Notes: generated by a model not told the origin, from the letters alone. Shown: positions 35,601-44,563, counted from the stretch's first letter. The stretch is DNA of 64,000 nucleotides from Gammaproteobacteria bacterium (GCA_022451485.1 JAKUQS010000012.1:1-64000); one strand, 5' to 3'. Translations and numbers: made by a program.

Positions 35601-36398
35601 ATGGCAAACCGTACCGCTCTGGAAACATTTGGCCGCTCTGGCAATCCCATGTTTCGATCAAAAGCTTTCGCCGCTGACGCAACCTTCCGTGATGGCCCGG
35701 ACGCTGGCGTCCAACCAATCAGTGATCGTATGTCACTCGCTGGAGCAGTTAACAAAACAGGCATCCTGCTTCTGCTTTGTCTTGTCACTGCCTCATATAC
35801 CTGGAATAGATTTTTCGAAACCGGTGACCCTTCCTCGATCATGGGACTGATGCTCGTTGGAGGCATCGGAGGCTTTATCGCCGCCATCATAGCGGTCTTT
35901 AAAGCGCCGGCCGCCGGCGTCTTGGCACCCATCTATGCTTTGCTCCAAGGTCTCTTTCTTGGCGGCATTTCAGCCATCTTTGAGATGCAATATCCCGGCA
36001 TTGTGATTCAAGCGATTGGTCTTACCTTTGGGACACTCGCGATGTTGTTGGTTGCCTACAAAAGTGGACTGATCAAACCGACCGAAAACTTCCGACTAAT
36101 GATCTTTGCTGCCACCGGTGGCATTGCCTTGCTGTATCTCGTTTCCTTTGTGATGAATATGTTCGGGTCGGGTATCGGCTTTATTCATAGCAATGGACTA
36201 TTCGGCATTGGCTTCAGTTTGTTTGTAGTGGGCATCGCAGCACTAAACCTCGTACTAGATTTCGATTTTATTGAACAAAGTGCGGAACAAGGTGCTCCAA
36301 AATACATGGAGTGGTACGGCGCTTTGTGTCTGATGATCACTCTGGTCTGGCTTTATTTAGAGATACTGCGGCTTCTAGCCAAACTGCGATCCCGCTGA
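35601..36398 (+). CDS. Bax inhibitor-1/YccA-like family membrane protein
   Basis: A 265-residue membrane protein with seven or so hydrophobic segments and a soluble N-terminus of about 45 residues that starts ANRTALETFGRSGNPMF. The repeated VGGIGGFIA, LGGISAIFE and FDFIEQSAE patterns match the Bax-inhibitor-1-like COG4760 group. Function in bacteria is not settled; relatives modulate membrane stress or calcium leak. AGAGGA sits before the ATG at 35601; an earlier frame extends 49 codons but has no domain. It follows the MFS exporter at 127 bases. Confidence 0.82.
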   Translation: MANRTALETFGRSGNPMFRSKAFAADATFRDGPDAGVQPISDRMSLAGAVNKTGILLLLCLVTASYTWNRFFETGDPSSIMGLMLVGGIGGFIAAIIAVFKAPAAGVLAPIYALLQGLFLGGISAIFEMQYPGIVIQAIGLTFGTLAMLLVAYKSGLIKPTENFRLMIFAATGGIALLYLVSFVMNMFGSGIGFIHSNGLFGIGFSLFVVGIAALNLVLDFDFIEQSAEQGAPKYMEWYGALCLMITLVWLYLEILRLLAKLRSR

Positions 36399-36400
36399 CC

Positions 36401-36562
36401 GTGGGGCTCAATGAATTAATTTTTGGTGGAATGGCGGTGATCAGTATCGCCGCCTTTCTGTTCATCGGTCGCTACCGCGCTAACGCCGACCAACGTGACC
36501 GGGACAATCGAATCGATTGGTCCCATAGGATCTGGCGTTCCTTTAAGAAGTTCCGAAGATAA
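36401..36562 (+). CDS. Possible small single-pass membrane protein
   Basis: A 53-residue frame starting with GTG, two bases after the Bax-inhibitor-like stop. It has one hydrophobic segment, roughly ELIFGGMAVISIAAFLFIG, and a strongly basic C-terminus ending SFKKFRR, which would sit in the cytoplasm. No ribosome site is visible, but coupling to the upstream gene could supply initiation. It is not a recognised family and could be a chance frame. Confidence 0.35.
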   Translation: MGLNELIFGGMAVISIAAFLFIGRYRANADQRDRDNRIDWSHRIWRSFKKFRR

Positions 36563-36581
36563 AAATCAAGGGCATCCCCAA

Positions 36582-37076
36582 TCAGACTTTGCTCGGATTC
36601 CCCTGAACACGCTCCAACAGTGTTTTCGTCTCTCGGTCCACAAATCGTGCTAAGCGTTCGGGCGAAAATCCCAGCAAATGGAGTCCTGTCACCGCGTTAG
36701 CCACCTCGCGATATTCCCTGATGCGCCCGGATTCTAGCCGGCAGATCGCTACCCCTTCGAAAGTCGCCCGTCGATCCTGAGCTTCCTCCAATTTCGATGC
36801 GTAACTGAAGACATATCTTGCGTAACCAATGCCATTCTGTTCAATCGCATCGTACAGATCCCACTGGAAGTCTTTGCCGTCACGATGGAAGTGGCCTTCA
36901 ATTAAGTTAATAATGGCACTGCCCCTGAACTCACCGTAAAAAACATCGTGGTAAATACCGTTTTCGCAAAAGCAGGCAACCACACCCGGACCGTCACCTC
37001 GCACTGCCGCTTGCGTCATCTGTTGAATCAGTGTCTTAAATTCCATAATCGATTCCATTGGGTCATCGGCCAACAT
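36582..37076 (-). CDS. SnoaL-like (NTF2 fold) protein
   Basis: A 164-residue NTF2-fold protein. The N-terminal helix TLIQQMTQAAVRGD, the ENGIYHDVFYGEFRG segment and ICRLESGRIREYREV are typical of SnoaL/limonene-epoxide-hydrolase relatives. Function not assignable. An AGGAGG ribosome site lies eight bases before the ATG. It is divergent from the first LLM oxidoreductase across 83 bases, and these two may handle the same compound (inference). Differs clearly from the 8.3 kb SnoaL-like gene. Confidence 0.68.
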   Translation of the reverse strand: MLADDPMESIMEFKTLIQQMTQAAVRGDGPGVVACFCENGIYHDVFYGEFRGSAIINLIEGHFHRDGKDFQWDLYDAIEQNGIGYARYVFSYASKLEEAQDRRATFEGVAICRLESGRIREYREVANAVTGLHLLGFSPERLARFVDRETKTLLERVQGNPSKV

Positions 37077-37124
37077 TTTAACAACCTCCTACTCCAGCCC
37101 GGACATCAACAGACCACCCAAATA

Positions 37125-37137
37125 ACATTGACAATGT
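37125..37137. promoter_or_regulatory. Operator-like inverted repeat ACATTG-A-CAATGT
   Basis: A perfect 13-base inverted repeat with six-base arms around one central base lies in the 83-base gap between the divergent SnoaL-like and LLM genes. It contains a TTGACA hexamer (37128-37133), so a regulator binding here would cover a -35 box. A matching -10 at 17 bases is not present, and the start codon follows at 37160, so promoter identity is unsure. Confidence 0.3.
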
Positions 37138-37159
37138 CGCATGACGGTATTTTTCAATA

Positions 37160-38101
37160 ATGGACCTTCCCCTCGCAAATAAAACTACCTTCGGTTTTCA
37201 CTCACAATTCACGGAACCTGAACGGTCCCGTCAGGCCATTGCGCTTGCCGAAGCCTGCGGTTTTGATGCGGTCGCGGTTGGCGACCATTTGTCCTTTCCG
37301 CTACCGATTTCTGATCCATTGCTGCAGCTCGCACAAGTCGCCGCGCTCAGCGAAAATTTAGCGATTCATACCTCTGTCTTCCTGTTAGCGCTCCGCCACC
37401 CACTGGCAGTAGCGAAACAAGTGGCAACGCTTGACCGAATCAGTAGCGGTCGCCTGATCTTCGGGGTCGGCGTGGGTGGAGAATTTCCAAACGAGTTTGC
37501 CGCCGCGGGCGTGCCTGTGCGGGAGCGTGGCAGCAGACTCGATGAAAGCGTCGAGGTCATGCGCAAACTCTGGACCGGTGAAGCCATCACTCATCAGGGA
37601 CGACACTTTCAAATGACAAACCTGCAAATGCTGCCAACCCCTGCTCGAGCAGATGGCCCGCCCATCTGGTGTGGAGGTCGCTCCGAGGCCGCGCTCAAAA
37701 GGGCGGGTACCCGACTCGATGGCTGGGTCTCGTACGTCGTGACCCCAACGATGTATGCCCAAGGTCTTGAGACTATCGAAAAACACTACACGTTGGCCAA
37801 ACGCAATCTTGATTCATTTGGCACAGCCCATCTGGTTTACATGCGCCTTGCGAAGAGCTGGGACAGCGCGTTTGAGATCGCCTCGCAGCGACTGTCAGAA
37901 CGCTACGCCATGGATTTTGGCCCGGCAACCAAAAAATATGTTGCATTGGGACGCCCAGAGGACATCGCAGAAACGTTACATGCATTTCATGTCGCCGGTG
38001 TGCGCCACATCGAGATTGACTTCATTGGCAGCGAAGCAGAGAAAGATACCCAAATACGATGGTTTAGCGAAGAAGTCCGACCGCTGCTCGACTTCCGATA
38101 G
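37160..38101 (+). CDS. LLM-class flavin/F420-dependent oxidoreductase
   Basis: A 313-residue luciferase-like monooxygenase. ALAEACGFDAVAVGDH at the N-terminus, SSGRLIFGVGVGGEFPNEF in the middle and IWCGGRSEAALKRA (phosphate of the flavin) near the end are characteristic. It oxidises or reduces substrates with FMN or F420 in the cytoplasm. It is divergent from the SnoaL-like gene and followed after 62 bases by a second LLM gene. The substrate is unknown. Confidence 0.84.
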   Translation: MDLPLANKTTFGFHSQFTEPERSRQAIALAEACGFDAVAVGDHLSFPLPISDPLLQLAQVAALSENLAIHTSVFLLALRHPLAVAKQVATLDRISSGRLIFGVGVGGEFPNEFAAAGVPVRERGSRLDESVEVMRKLWTGEAITHQGRHFQMTNLQMLPTPARADGPPIWCGGRSEAALKRAGTRLDGWVSYVVTPTMYAQGLETIEKHYTLAKRNLDSFGTAHLVYMRLAKSWDSAFEIASQRLSERYAMDFGPATKKYVALGRPEDIAETLHAFHVAGVRHIEIDFIGSEAEKDTQIRWFSEEVRPLLDFR

Positions 38102-38163
38102 CGAGCCATCGATATACCATTTGAACAATACAACAACGATGAACATTCGAAAGGAACTGCATT

Positions 38164-39024
38164 ATGGATCTTGGTCGATTGGGCGTCTGGTACGCCGCCG
38201 ATAAACTCACGCCTGCTGAATGGTCAGGCTTTATCAAAAAAGTAGAGACCCTCGGCTACGGGACGCTGTGGTATTCAGAATCACGTGGGTTTGAATCGAT
38301 GGCGCTAGGCAGTTTCCTGTTGTCACAATCGGCAACCATTTGCATCGGTAGTTCAATTGCCAATATCTATGCACGCGATGCCTACGCCTCGAGGCAGGGA
38401 TTACACACGCTATCGCAGATCTCTGGTGACCGGTTTATTCTTGGCCTCGGTGTATCGCATATCCCCTTGGTGGAGAAAGTCCGCGGTCATACCTACACCA
38501 AACCCTTAAGCACGATGCGCAATTATCTTGAACGGATATATGAAGATGGCAACGACAGCGACAGCTGGCCTATCGTACTCGCTGCCCTCGGCCCTCGCAT
38601 GCTCGCTCTATCAGCTGAACTGACTCGGGGTGCGGTGCCTTACAACGTCACACCAGAACACACAGCCAGGGCAAAAGAAATCCTCGGTCCGAATAAATGG
38701 CTGGCCGTTGAGCAGAAAGTTTGCCTTGAAGCCTCACCGACCACAGCCCGCGCATTGGGTCGGGGAGAACTCGAGCGTTACCTCGGCCTACCCAATTACC
38801 GTCGCTGCTGGCTCAGTCTGGGTTTCAGTGAGGACGACCTCGACCACGGCGGCAGTGATCGATTTATCGATGCCATGGTGGTGTCGGGAAGCGTTGATGT
38901 CATACAACGCCGACTGGATGAACACTTTGACGCGGGTGCTACCCATGTCTGTATCCAACCAGTGCATGTGCCGGGCGACCTCGCTGCAGCTGAGCGAACC
39001 CTGGAGGCCTTTGCCCCCCATTAG
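38164..39024 (+). CDS. LLM-class F420-dependent oxidoreductase (TIGR03620-like)
   Basis: A 286-residue luciferase-like protein with FIKKVETLGYGTLWYSESRGFES and SGDRFILGLGVSHIP, resembling the F420-dependent TIGR03620 group. AAGGA lies eight bases before the ATG. Its TAG overlaps the TAA of the AliA-like ligase on the other strand by three bases. F420 biosynthesis genes were not seen, so FMN use is also possible. It lies just before the cyclohexanecarboxylate cluster and may serve it (inference). Confidence 0.82.
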   Translation: MDLGRLGVWYAADKLTPAEWSGFIKKVETLGYGTLWYSESRGFESMALGSFLLSQSATICIGSSIANIYARDAYASRQGLHTLSQISGDRFILGLGVSHIPLVEKVRGHTYTKPLSTMRNYLERIYEDGNDSDSWPIVLAALGPRMLALSAELTRGAVPYNVTPEHTARAKEILGPNKWLAVEQKVCLEASPTTARALGRGELERYLGLPNYRRCWLSLGFSEDDLDHGGSDRFIDAMVVSGSVDVIQRRLDEHFDAGATHVCIQPVHVPGDLAAAERTLEAFAPH

Positions 39025-40664
39025 CGCTGCAAAGTCTCCCGTAGGTGAAATTTCTGTATCTTTCCACTAGGCGTTCGCGGCATCTCGGACACGATCTCTA
39101 GGCGCTCGGGGAGGTACGTCTTTGTCAAGCCCTTAGAAAGAAGATACTCAATCATCTCCTCAAACGACAGGGTCGCACCTGCCGATAAAATCAGAAAACA
39201 ACATGCCCGTTCACCCAGGCGTTCATCCGGCATGCCAACGATAGCCGCCGCACTCACGTCCGGATGCTGGTAGAGCAATTCTTCAACTTCGACGACCGGG
39301 ATATTCTCACCACCGCGGATGATGACGTCCTTAGTCCGCCCAGTAATACGGATGTAACCATCAGCGTCCATCGTGGCCAAGTCTCCAGTTTCAAACCAAC
39401 CCTCGACATCAAAACCCGCCAGATCTGGCTTCTTCAGATAGCCCACAAATTGCGCGGCGCCCCGTGACTCAAGCCACCCCTCAACACCAACACCCGCTAA
39501 TCCCCCTGTGGCATCGCGAATTCTCACCTCCATCCCCTCATGTGCCAGACCGTCTGTTTCAAATACTTTTTCTTCCGGATCCTCGCGCCGTGTAGTGGTC
39601 ACCAGACTGTTTTCTGTCATCCCCCAACCAGAGGCGATGTGTGCCCCCAGTCGATCCGCAGCCTGGCGTGCAATGACTCGGGGGATGGGCGCACCGGCAG
39701 AGACAAACGTTCGAAAAGAAGAAAAATTAAAACCCTCGAGTTCAGAACTCTGCGCCATATCGGCAAGAAACGGAGTCGCCGCCATGGTAAAACTAACCGA
39801 CTCGTCCTCGATCCATTGCGCCGCGATGCGTGGCGACCAGATCTCCTGCAACACTGAGCGTGCGCCCAATACCAACGGCAGCACTAAACCATAAACAAAT
39901 CCCGTTTGGTGGGCCAACGGCGACGCCATCAGGATGACCTCTTCTGCTGTCAGGTTCAAATGTGTGATACAGGAACGTGCGGCGGCCAGTAACGTATTGC
40001 CCGTATGCAACACACCCTTGGGCTGTCCGGTCGTCCCCGATGTGTAAAGCAACTGAGTCACCTGATCAGCATTGGGTCGACGAGATGCATAGACACCAGC
40101 CTGAAGGGTCGCGTCTTCCGATGAGGGAATTAGGCAATGGGATTCAAAACTGTTCTCGTCCTTCCCATCGATGACCAACACCTGCTCTAGTTGTGGCAAA
40201 TCACTACGAATGTCAGCAACCATCGATGGGTAATCAAAGTCACGAAACCGATCTGGGACCACCAGAATTTTCGCCTCACCAAACTCCAACATGAAACGAA
40301 GTTCGCGCTGGCGGAAAATCGGCATCAGTGGATTACTGATCGCACCAATGCGTACGCAGGCGAGATGAAGGACGCCAAATTGCCAGCAATTGGGTAACTG
40401 ATAGGCAACCACATCGCCTGCTGCCACACCAAGCCGCATTAGTCCGGCAGCAACGCGGCGAACGCACTCCGCCAATTCAAGATAAGTCAGGCGAGTCTCA
40501 GCACCCGTTGAAGAACTTCGGTGGGTAATCGCAACCCGTTTGGGAGATGCCGCCACCGCCACATCAAGATAGTCCGTCAGAATTCGCTCTTGCCATAGAC
40601 CGGCTCCATACATGGCGGCCCTTCGGTCAGCATCTATTCGCGCACCTTCCATCATTAGAGTCAC
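39021..40664 (-). CDS. aliA: Acyl-CoA synthetase, AliA-like cyclohexanecarboxylate-CoA ligase
   Basis: A 547-residue AMP-forming ligase. Core motifs: YTSGTTGQPKGVLHT (A3), GWGMTE (A5), FETGDLATMD (A7), TGRTKDVIIRGGENI (A8) and the Lys of TPSGKIQKF (A10). FRQRELRFMLE and VPDRFRDFDY are typical of the cyclohexanecarboxylate-CoA ligase group. With BadI-, AliB- and BadH-like neighbours it should activate cyclohexanecarboxylate or a close alicyclic acid. The annotated start is GTG; ATG codons three and four codons later are equally likely. Divergent from badI across a 209-base gap. Confidence 0.83.
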   Translation of the reverse strand: MTLMMEGARIDADRRAAMYGAGLWQERILTDYLDVAVAASPKRVAITHRSSSTGAETRLTYLELAECVRRVAAGLMRLGVAAGDVVAYQLPNCWQFGVLHLACVRIGAISNPLMPIFRQRELRFMLEFGEAKILVVPDRFRDFDYPSMVADIRSDLPQLEQVLVIDGKDENSFESHCLIPSSEDATLQAGVYASRRPNADQVTQLLYTSGTTGQPKGVLHTGNTLLAAARSCITHLNLTAEEVILMASPLAHQTGFVYGLVLPLVLGARSVLQEIWSPRIAAQWIEDESVSFTMAATPFLADMAQSSELEGFNFSSFRTFVSAGAPIPRVIARQAADRLGAHIASGWGMTENSLVTTTRREDPEEKVFETDGLAHEGMEVRIRDATGGLAGVGVEGWLESRGAAQFVGYLKKPDLAGFDVEGWFETGDLATMDADGYIRITGRTKDVIIRGGENIPVVEVEELLYQHPDVSAAAIVGMPDERLGERACCFLILSAGATLSFEEMIEYLLSKGLTKTYLPERLEIVSEMPRTPSGKIQKFHLRETLQR

Positions 40665-40873
40665 TTGTGGTTGATCTGTGCTGTGAATACCCAGATAGTC
40701 GTGTCGTCACCGTCGGGCGTACACTATACCGTAGCACTCATCCATCGATGATCCGAAACAGACCAGCGCACCCCGTTTGCACCACTCCAAACATCAAATA
40801 AAGTAAGCCGACTATTGGCGAAACCAGCTGGCCACTACGATTACCATTTAAAGTTAAAAGGACACATAACACA
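40665..40873. promoter_or_regulatory. Divergent intergenic region aliA / badI
   Basis: The 209 bases between the divergent AliA-like and BadI-like genes should hold both promoters. A minus-strand TATAGT (within CACTATACC) is a possible -10 for aliA without a good -35. An eight-base palindrome CATCGATG is near the middle. AAGGA sits 11 bases before the badI ATG. No convincing coding frame is present. Confidence 0.4.
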
Positions 40874-41668
40874 ATGTCAGACACCCCTTACGAGCACCTT
40901 ATTGTCGAGATTAAAAATGGCGTCGCAACGATCACGATTAATCGACCAGAAGTTCTGAATTCATTTAATGGACAGACCTGCGAAGAACTGATCATGGCCT
41001 TTACCCGCACTGGTTGGGATCAAGAGGTAGGGGTTATCGTCCTGACGGGCGCCGGCGACCGTGCCTTCTGTGCCGGCGGTGACCAGTCAGACAAGGCCGG
41101 TGCCTATGCTGGCGCCCGCGGTACCGTCGGCATGCCGGTTGAAGAAGTTCAGTCACTCATTCGCGATGTTCCAAAACCTGTCATCGCCCGCGTCCGCGGC
41201 TATGCTATCGGCGGTGGCAATGTCCTAGCAGCGCTATGTGACCTGACCATTGCCTCTGAGAATGCGATCTTCGGTCAGGTGGGACCTCGCATGGGCTCAG
41301 TCGACCCAGGGTTTGGCACCGCCTACCTCGCCAGAATTATTGGCGAAAAGAAGGCCCGGGAATTCTGGTACCTGTGCCGCCGCTACACCGCGCAGGAAGC
41401 GTTGGAGATGGGATTGGTCAACACGGTTGTTCCTGACGAACAACTCGATGACGAAGTGGATCACTGGACTTCGGAAATTGTCGAACGCAGCCCGACGGCT
41501 ATCGCCATTGCAAAACGTTCCTTTAATGCCGACAGTGAAAACATACGCGGAATCGGCGGTCTTGGCATGCAGGCACTTGCTCTTTACTATGGGACCGAAG
41601 AGTCGAAAGAAGGTGGCAGGGCACAAAAAGAAAAACGCCGACCTGAGTTCAGAAAAATGCTGAAGTAA
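40874..41668 (+). CDS. badI: BadI-like 2-ketocyclohexanecarboxyl-CoA hydrolase
   Basis: A 264-residue crotonase-fold hydrolase closely matching BadI. FCAGGDQS and GTVGMPVEEVQSLIRDVPKPVIARVRGYAIGGGNVL lie around the oxyanion hole, with GQVGPRMGSVDPGFG after it. As in BadI and MenB, the two hydratase glutamates are missing (GGGNVLA and GQVGP in place of GGxxE and PE), fitting C-C bond cleavage rather than hydration. It opens the 2-keto ring to pimeloyl-CoA. AAGGA is 11 bases before the ATG. The C-terminus KRRPEFRKMLK is also BadI-like. Confidence is high. Confidence 0.92.
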   Translation: MSDTPYEHLIVEIKNGVATITINRPEVLNSFNGQTCEELIMAFTRTGWDQEVGVIVLTGAGDRAFCAGGDQSDKAGAYAGARGTVGMPVEEVQSLIRDVPKPVIARVRGYAIGGGNVLAALCDLTIASENAIFGQVGPRMGSVDPGFGTAYLARIIGEKKAREFWYLCRRYTAQEALEMGLVNTVVPDEQLDDEVDHWTSEIVERSPTAIAIAKRSFNADSENIRGIGGLGMQALALYYGTEESKEGGRAQKEKRRPEFRKMLK

Positions 41669-41731
41669 TCAGTAATCGTTTCACTCGTATTATATTCACA
41701 CGGCACAGAAAGCCCCTTATCGGAAGCCCCA

Positions 41732-42877
41732 ATGAACACCGTCGAAAATGATGTTCATAACCAAGTCAGAGACGTCGCACGGCGTTTCACCCGCGAGAAA
41801 GTACTGCCTAACGCTGTCACTTGGGATGAGCAAGGAGGTTACCCGCGTGAGCTCATTGCCGAGATGGGGAGTCTCGGATTCATGGGCATCACCGTGCCGG
41901 AAGAATGGGGCGGCGCAGGCCTGGACAACGTTGCCAGCGCGATCATGCTCGAGGAAATCTCTGCTGGCTGTGGTTCTATGGGCATCATTGTCAGCGGTCA
42001 TAATGCCGTTGGCTGCATGCCCATTCTTGAATTTGGCACCGATGATCAAAAAGAACGTTACCTGAAACCTTTTGCCCGAGGAGAACAACTGACCGCCTTT
42101 GCCCTCACCGAACCGGCCGGTGGTTCGGATGTCGCTCAGCTGAAAACGCGCGCAGAACGGCGTAACGACCGTTATGTCCTCAATGGCACCAAACAGTTCA
42201 TTACCTCTGGTTCAACCGCTGACGTTGCGCTTATTTTTGCGACAACCGATGCCAATGCACCAAGAGGAAAAGGGATCACCGGCTTTATCGTTCCAACCGA
42301 CAGCCCTGGCTATATTGTCGATCGAGTGGAAAACAAGATGGGCCTCAAAGCATCAGACACCTGTGTGATTTCTCTAGATGGCCTCGAGGTGCCTTTCGAA
42401 AATCGCCTGGGCGAAGAGGGCCAGGGCTACAAAATTGCCCTGTCGAATCTTGAGGGTGGGCGTATCGGCATCGGCGCACAGGCAGTTGGCATCGCTCGTG
42501 CAGCGCTCGAGGCGGCAATTGACTACGCAAGCCAACGTGAATCTTTTGGTGTCCCGATCAGTGAGCATCAGGCGGTAGCGTTCCGCCTGGCTGATATGGC
42601 CACCGAACTCGAAGCAGCGCGACAGCTGGTTCTCTATGCAGCCCGCCTCAAAGACAGTAGTCAACCAAGCTTGCAACAAGCATCAATGGCCAAACTAAAA
42701 GCCAGCGAAATGGCAGAGCAGATCTGCTCAGATGCTATTCAGATCTTTGGTGGCTACGGCTACATGGAAGATTACCCGGTCGCACGACTCGCACGGGACG
42801 CTCGTGGCACCAAAATCTACGAAGGTGCCAACGATATTCAACGCCTAGTGATCAGTCGAGCGCTTCTAGCCAGTTAA
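41732..42877 (+). CDS. aliB: Acyl-CoA dehydrogenase, AliB-like (cyclohexanecarboxyl-CoA dehydrogenase)
   Basis: A 381-residue ACAD. FAD-binding FALTEPAGGSDV, QFITSGSTADV and the C-terminal QIFGGYGYMEDYPVARLARD are canonical. The catalytic Glu is present in KIYEGANDIQ, unlike the ACAD-fold protein at 28.4 kb. Adjacent to BadI- and BadH-like genes it most likely oxidises cyclohexanecarboxyl-CoA to cyclohex-1-ene-1-carboxyl-CoA. A generic acyl-CoA dehydrogenase is the alternative. It follows badI by 63 bases on the same strand and is convergent with badH. Confidence 0.85.
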   Translation: MNTVENDVHNQVRDVARRFTREKVLPNAVTWDEQGGYPRELIAEMGSLGFMGITVPEEWGGAGLDNVASAIMLEEISAGCGSMGIIVSGHNAVGCMPILEFGTDDQKERYLKPFARGEQLTAFALTEPAGGSDVAQLKTRAERRNDRYVLNGTKQFITSGSTADVALIFATTDANAPRGKGITGFIVPTDSPGYIVDRVENKMGLKASDTCVISLDGLEVPFENRLGEEGQGYKIALSNLEGGRIGIGAQAVGIARAALEAAIDYASQRESFGVPISEHQAVAFRLADMATELEAARQLVLYAARLKDSSQPSLQQASMAKLKASEMAEQICSDAIQIFGGYGYMEDYPVARLARDARGTKIYEGANDIQRLVISRALLAS

Positions 42878-42891
42878 TTCAAGCACCCACC

Positions 42892-43632
42892 TCACCCGGA
42901 CATCGTGAGTCCACCACTCACGCTCAAAACCTGGCCCGTGACATAACCTGCAAGATCACTCGAGAAAAATAGCACGGCATCAGCGATTTCTTGTGGCTGC
43001 GCCACCCGCCGAAACGGAACAGCGCGGGCAAGTTTCTCCTGAATACTCTGTGGCTGCATGCGCAGCAATGGCGTATCAGTCGGCCCGGGACACACACAGT
43101 TCACACAGATACCGGCACGTGCGGTTTCCCGGGCAAGTGATTTGGTAAACGCGATGACTCCCCCTTTGGCGCCCGCATAGATCGTCTCACCCAGGCTGCC
43201 GACTCTGCCGGCATCACTTGAGATATTGACGATCTTTCCTTGCTGTTGTGCCTCCATCATCGCCGGCAAGAATGCCTTCACGACATTCATCGGTCCTTTC
43301 AGATTAATCTCCAAAATCTGGTCCATGAACTCAGGCGTAGCATCGAGAAACGGCTGCACTCGATCCCACCCCGCCACGTTGACGATGATATCGACCGCTG
43401 GACTTGCCGCCACTTCAGTTGCAAACCGCTCGATCTGGTCTCGATCAGTCACATCAAGCGGGTGAAAGGTGGCCGAACCAGTCGCCGCTAAAGACACTGT
43501 CTCAGCGCCACCCACTTCATCAATGTCGCCAAAGTGGACGGTCGCGCCAGCCTCGACCATACGTAGCACACACGCCCGTCCAATCCCTGATGCACCACCT
43601 GTGACTATTGCTACTTTTCCCTTTAGGTTGAT
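42892..43632 (-). CDS. badH: BadH-like 2-hydroxycyclohexanecarboxyl-CoA dehydrogenase
   Basis: A 246-residue SDR. TGGASGIG near the N-terminus binds NAD; NVAGWDRVQPF, NISSDAGRVGSLGETIY with the catalytic Tyr and Lys (YAGAK), VCPGPTDTPLL and LSVSGGLTM are the segments shared with BadH from memory of that protein. It oxidises 2-hydroxy- to 2-ketocyclohexanecarboxyl-CoA. GTG at 43632 is seven bases from AGGAG, better than the upstream ATG that precedes that site. It is convergent with aliB, 14 bases apart. Confidence 0.88.
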   Translation of the reverse strand: MNLKGKVAIVTGGASGIGRACVLRMVEAGATVHFGDIDEVGGAETVSLAATGSATFHPLDVTDRDQIERFATEVAASPAVDIIVNVAGWDRVQPFLDATPEFMDQILEINLKGPMNVVKAFLPAMMEAQQQGKIVNISSDAGRVGSLGETIYAGAKGGVIAFTKSLARETARAGICVNCVCPGPTDTPLLRMQPQSIQEKLARAVPFRRVAQPQEIADAVLFFSSDLAGYVTGQVLSVSGGLTMSG

Positions 43633-43707
43633 CACTTCGTATCTCCTCTGCATTCAACATTCCATCGACGAATCAAAAGGTCCCTCGGACAGCCGCTATA
43701 TTCGAGA

Positions 43708-44481
43708 CTACTCACCTTCACGGCGCGCAATATCAATATCGCGATCGACATTTCGATTGGTCGTTGGCTTAAGCACGATTTCCTCTACCACCGTGCGTTG
43801 CGGCATCACCGCGCATAACAGGATTGCATCAGCAATATCTCGAGGATGCATCATAGTAGCCCGACTTTCCTCATCTGGTATCAGCGGTCGATTATCAAGA
43901 ATCGGGGTATCTACTTCTGCCGGAACAATTGTGCAGGCACGAATGCCAAGGTCATTGAGTTCCGCATTGATATCTCCCATTAGATTACGTGACGCCGCCT
44001 TGGCAGCACTGTACGGTGCACCACCCAGCAACCCAGGTTTAAGCGCAGCCATCGAGGATACGGTGATAACCGTGCCTTCTCCTTTCGCAATCATCGATTC
44101 GATGAGGGACTGAGTCAGTCGGTAAACTCCTTCAACGTTAACTGCAAAGACACTCTGCCAATCGTCAGTTCCGACATAACGGATGGAGCGCGTCTTTGAC
44201 GAGTGACCCGCATTGTTAACCAACACATCCACCCTACCGAATTGCTCGAGTGTCCAGCGACCCAGGCCCGCCGCCGCCTCGCCGTCTTCCAGGTCTACCG
44301 ACCGCACCCGCACCTGCCCACCGAGTTCCCGGACCTCCTCGGCTACCGCCTCGAGCGGTTCTATTCGACGCCCGGCCAGCACTAAAGTAGCGCCATGCTG
44401 CGCCATCAACAATGCGGTTTCTCGACCAATCCCGCTACCCGCACCGGTAATAAGTACTATTTTTTCAGTAAGCTGCTTCAT
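43708..44481 (-). CDS. Short-chain dehydrogenase/reductase
   Basis: A 257-residue SDR with TGAGSGIG (about 14-21), NNAG in VLVNNAGHS and YSAAKAA carrying the catalytic Tyr and Lys after VSSMAAL. The C-terminal extension ending in RDIDIARREGE is longer than in typical oxidoreductases. Arg in LAGRR after strand 2 favours NADP(H). It lies between badH and another SDR on the minus strand, so it may act on a pathway side product, but substrate is unknown. Confidence 0.82.
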   Translation of the reverse strand: MKQLTEKIVLITGAGSGIGRETALLMAQHGATLVLAGRRIEPLEAVAEEVRELGGQVRVRSVDLEDGEAAAGLGRWTLEQFGRVDVLVNNAGHSSKTRSIRYVGTDDWQSVFAVNVEGVYRLTQSLIESMIAKGEGTVITVSSMAALKPGLLGGAPYSAAKAASRNLMGDINAELNDLGIRACTIVPAEVDTPILDNRPLIPDEESRATMMHPRDIADAILLCAVMPQRTVVEEIVLKPTTNRNVDRDIDIARREGE

Positions 44482-44563
44482 GATATTGCCGAGTTCACTC
44501 CATTGAGTCCTAAGAAAAAGTAGCGTCGCAAGCGACTATGTTCTATCCATCCCGCGTCAATCA

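Noticed and set aside
35291-35932. 213-codon minus-strand open frame overlapping the MFS and Bax-inhibitor-like genes
   Set aside because: It spans two genes antisense, lacks a ribosome site and shows no domain; composition artefact.
37128-37156. TTGACA at 37128 as a sigma-70 promoter for the LLM gene
   Set aside because: The hexamer 17 bases downstream (TTTTCA) is a poor -10, and the start codon at 37160 leaves no room for a leader.
43469-44113. 214-codon plus-strand open frame over badH and the next SDR
   Set aside because: Antisense to two well-supported SDR genes, Ser/Arg-rich and with no domain.
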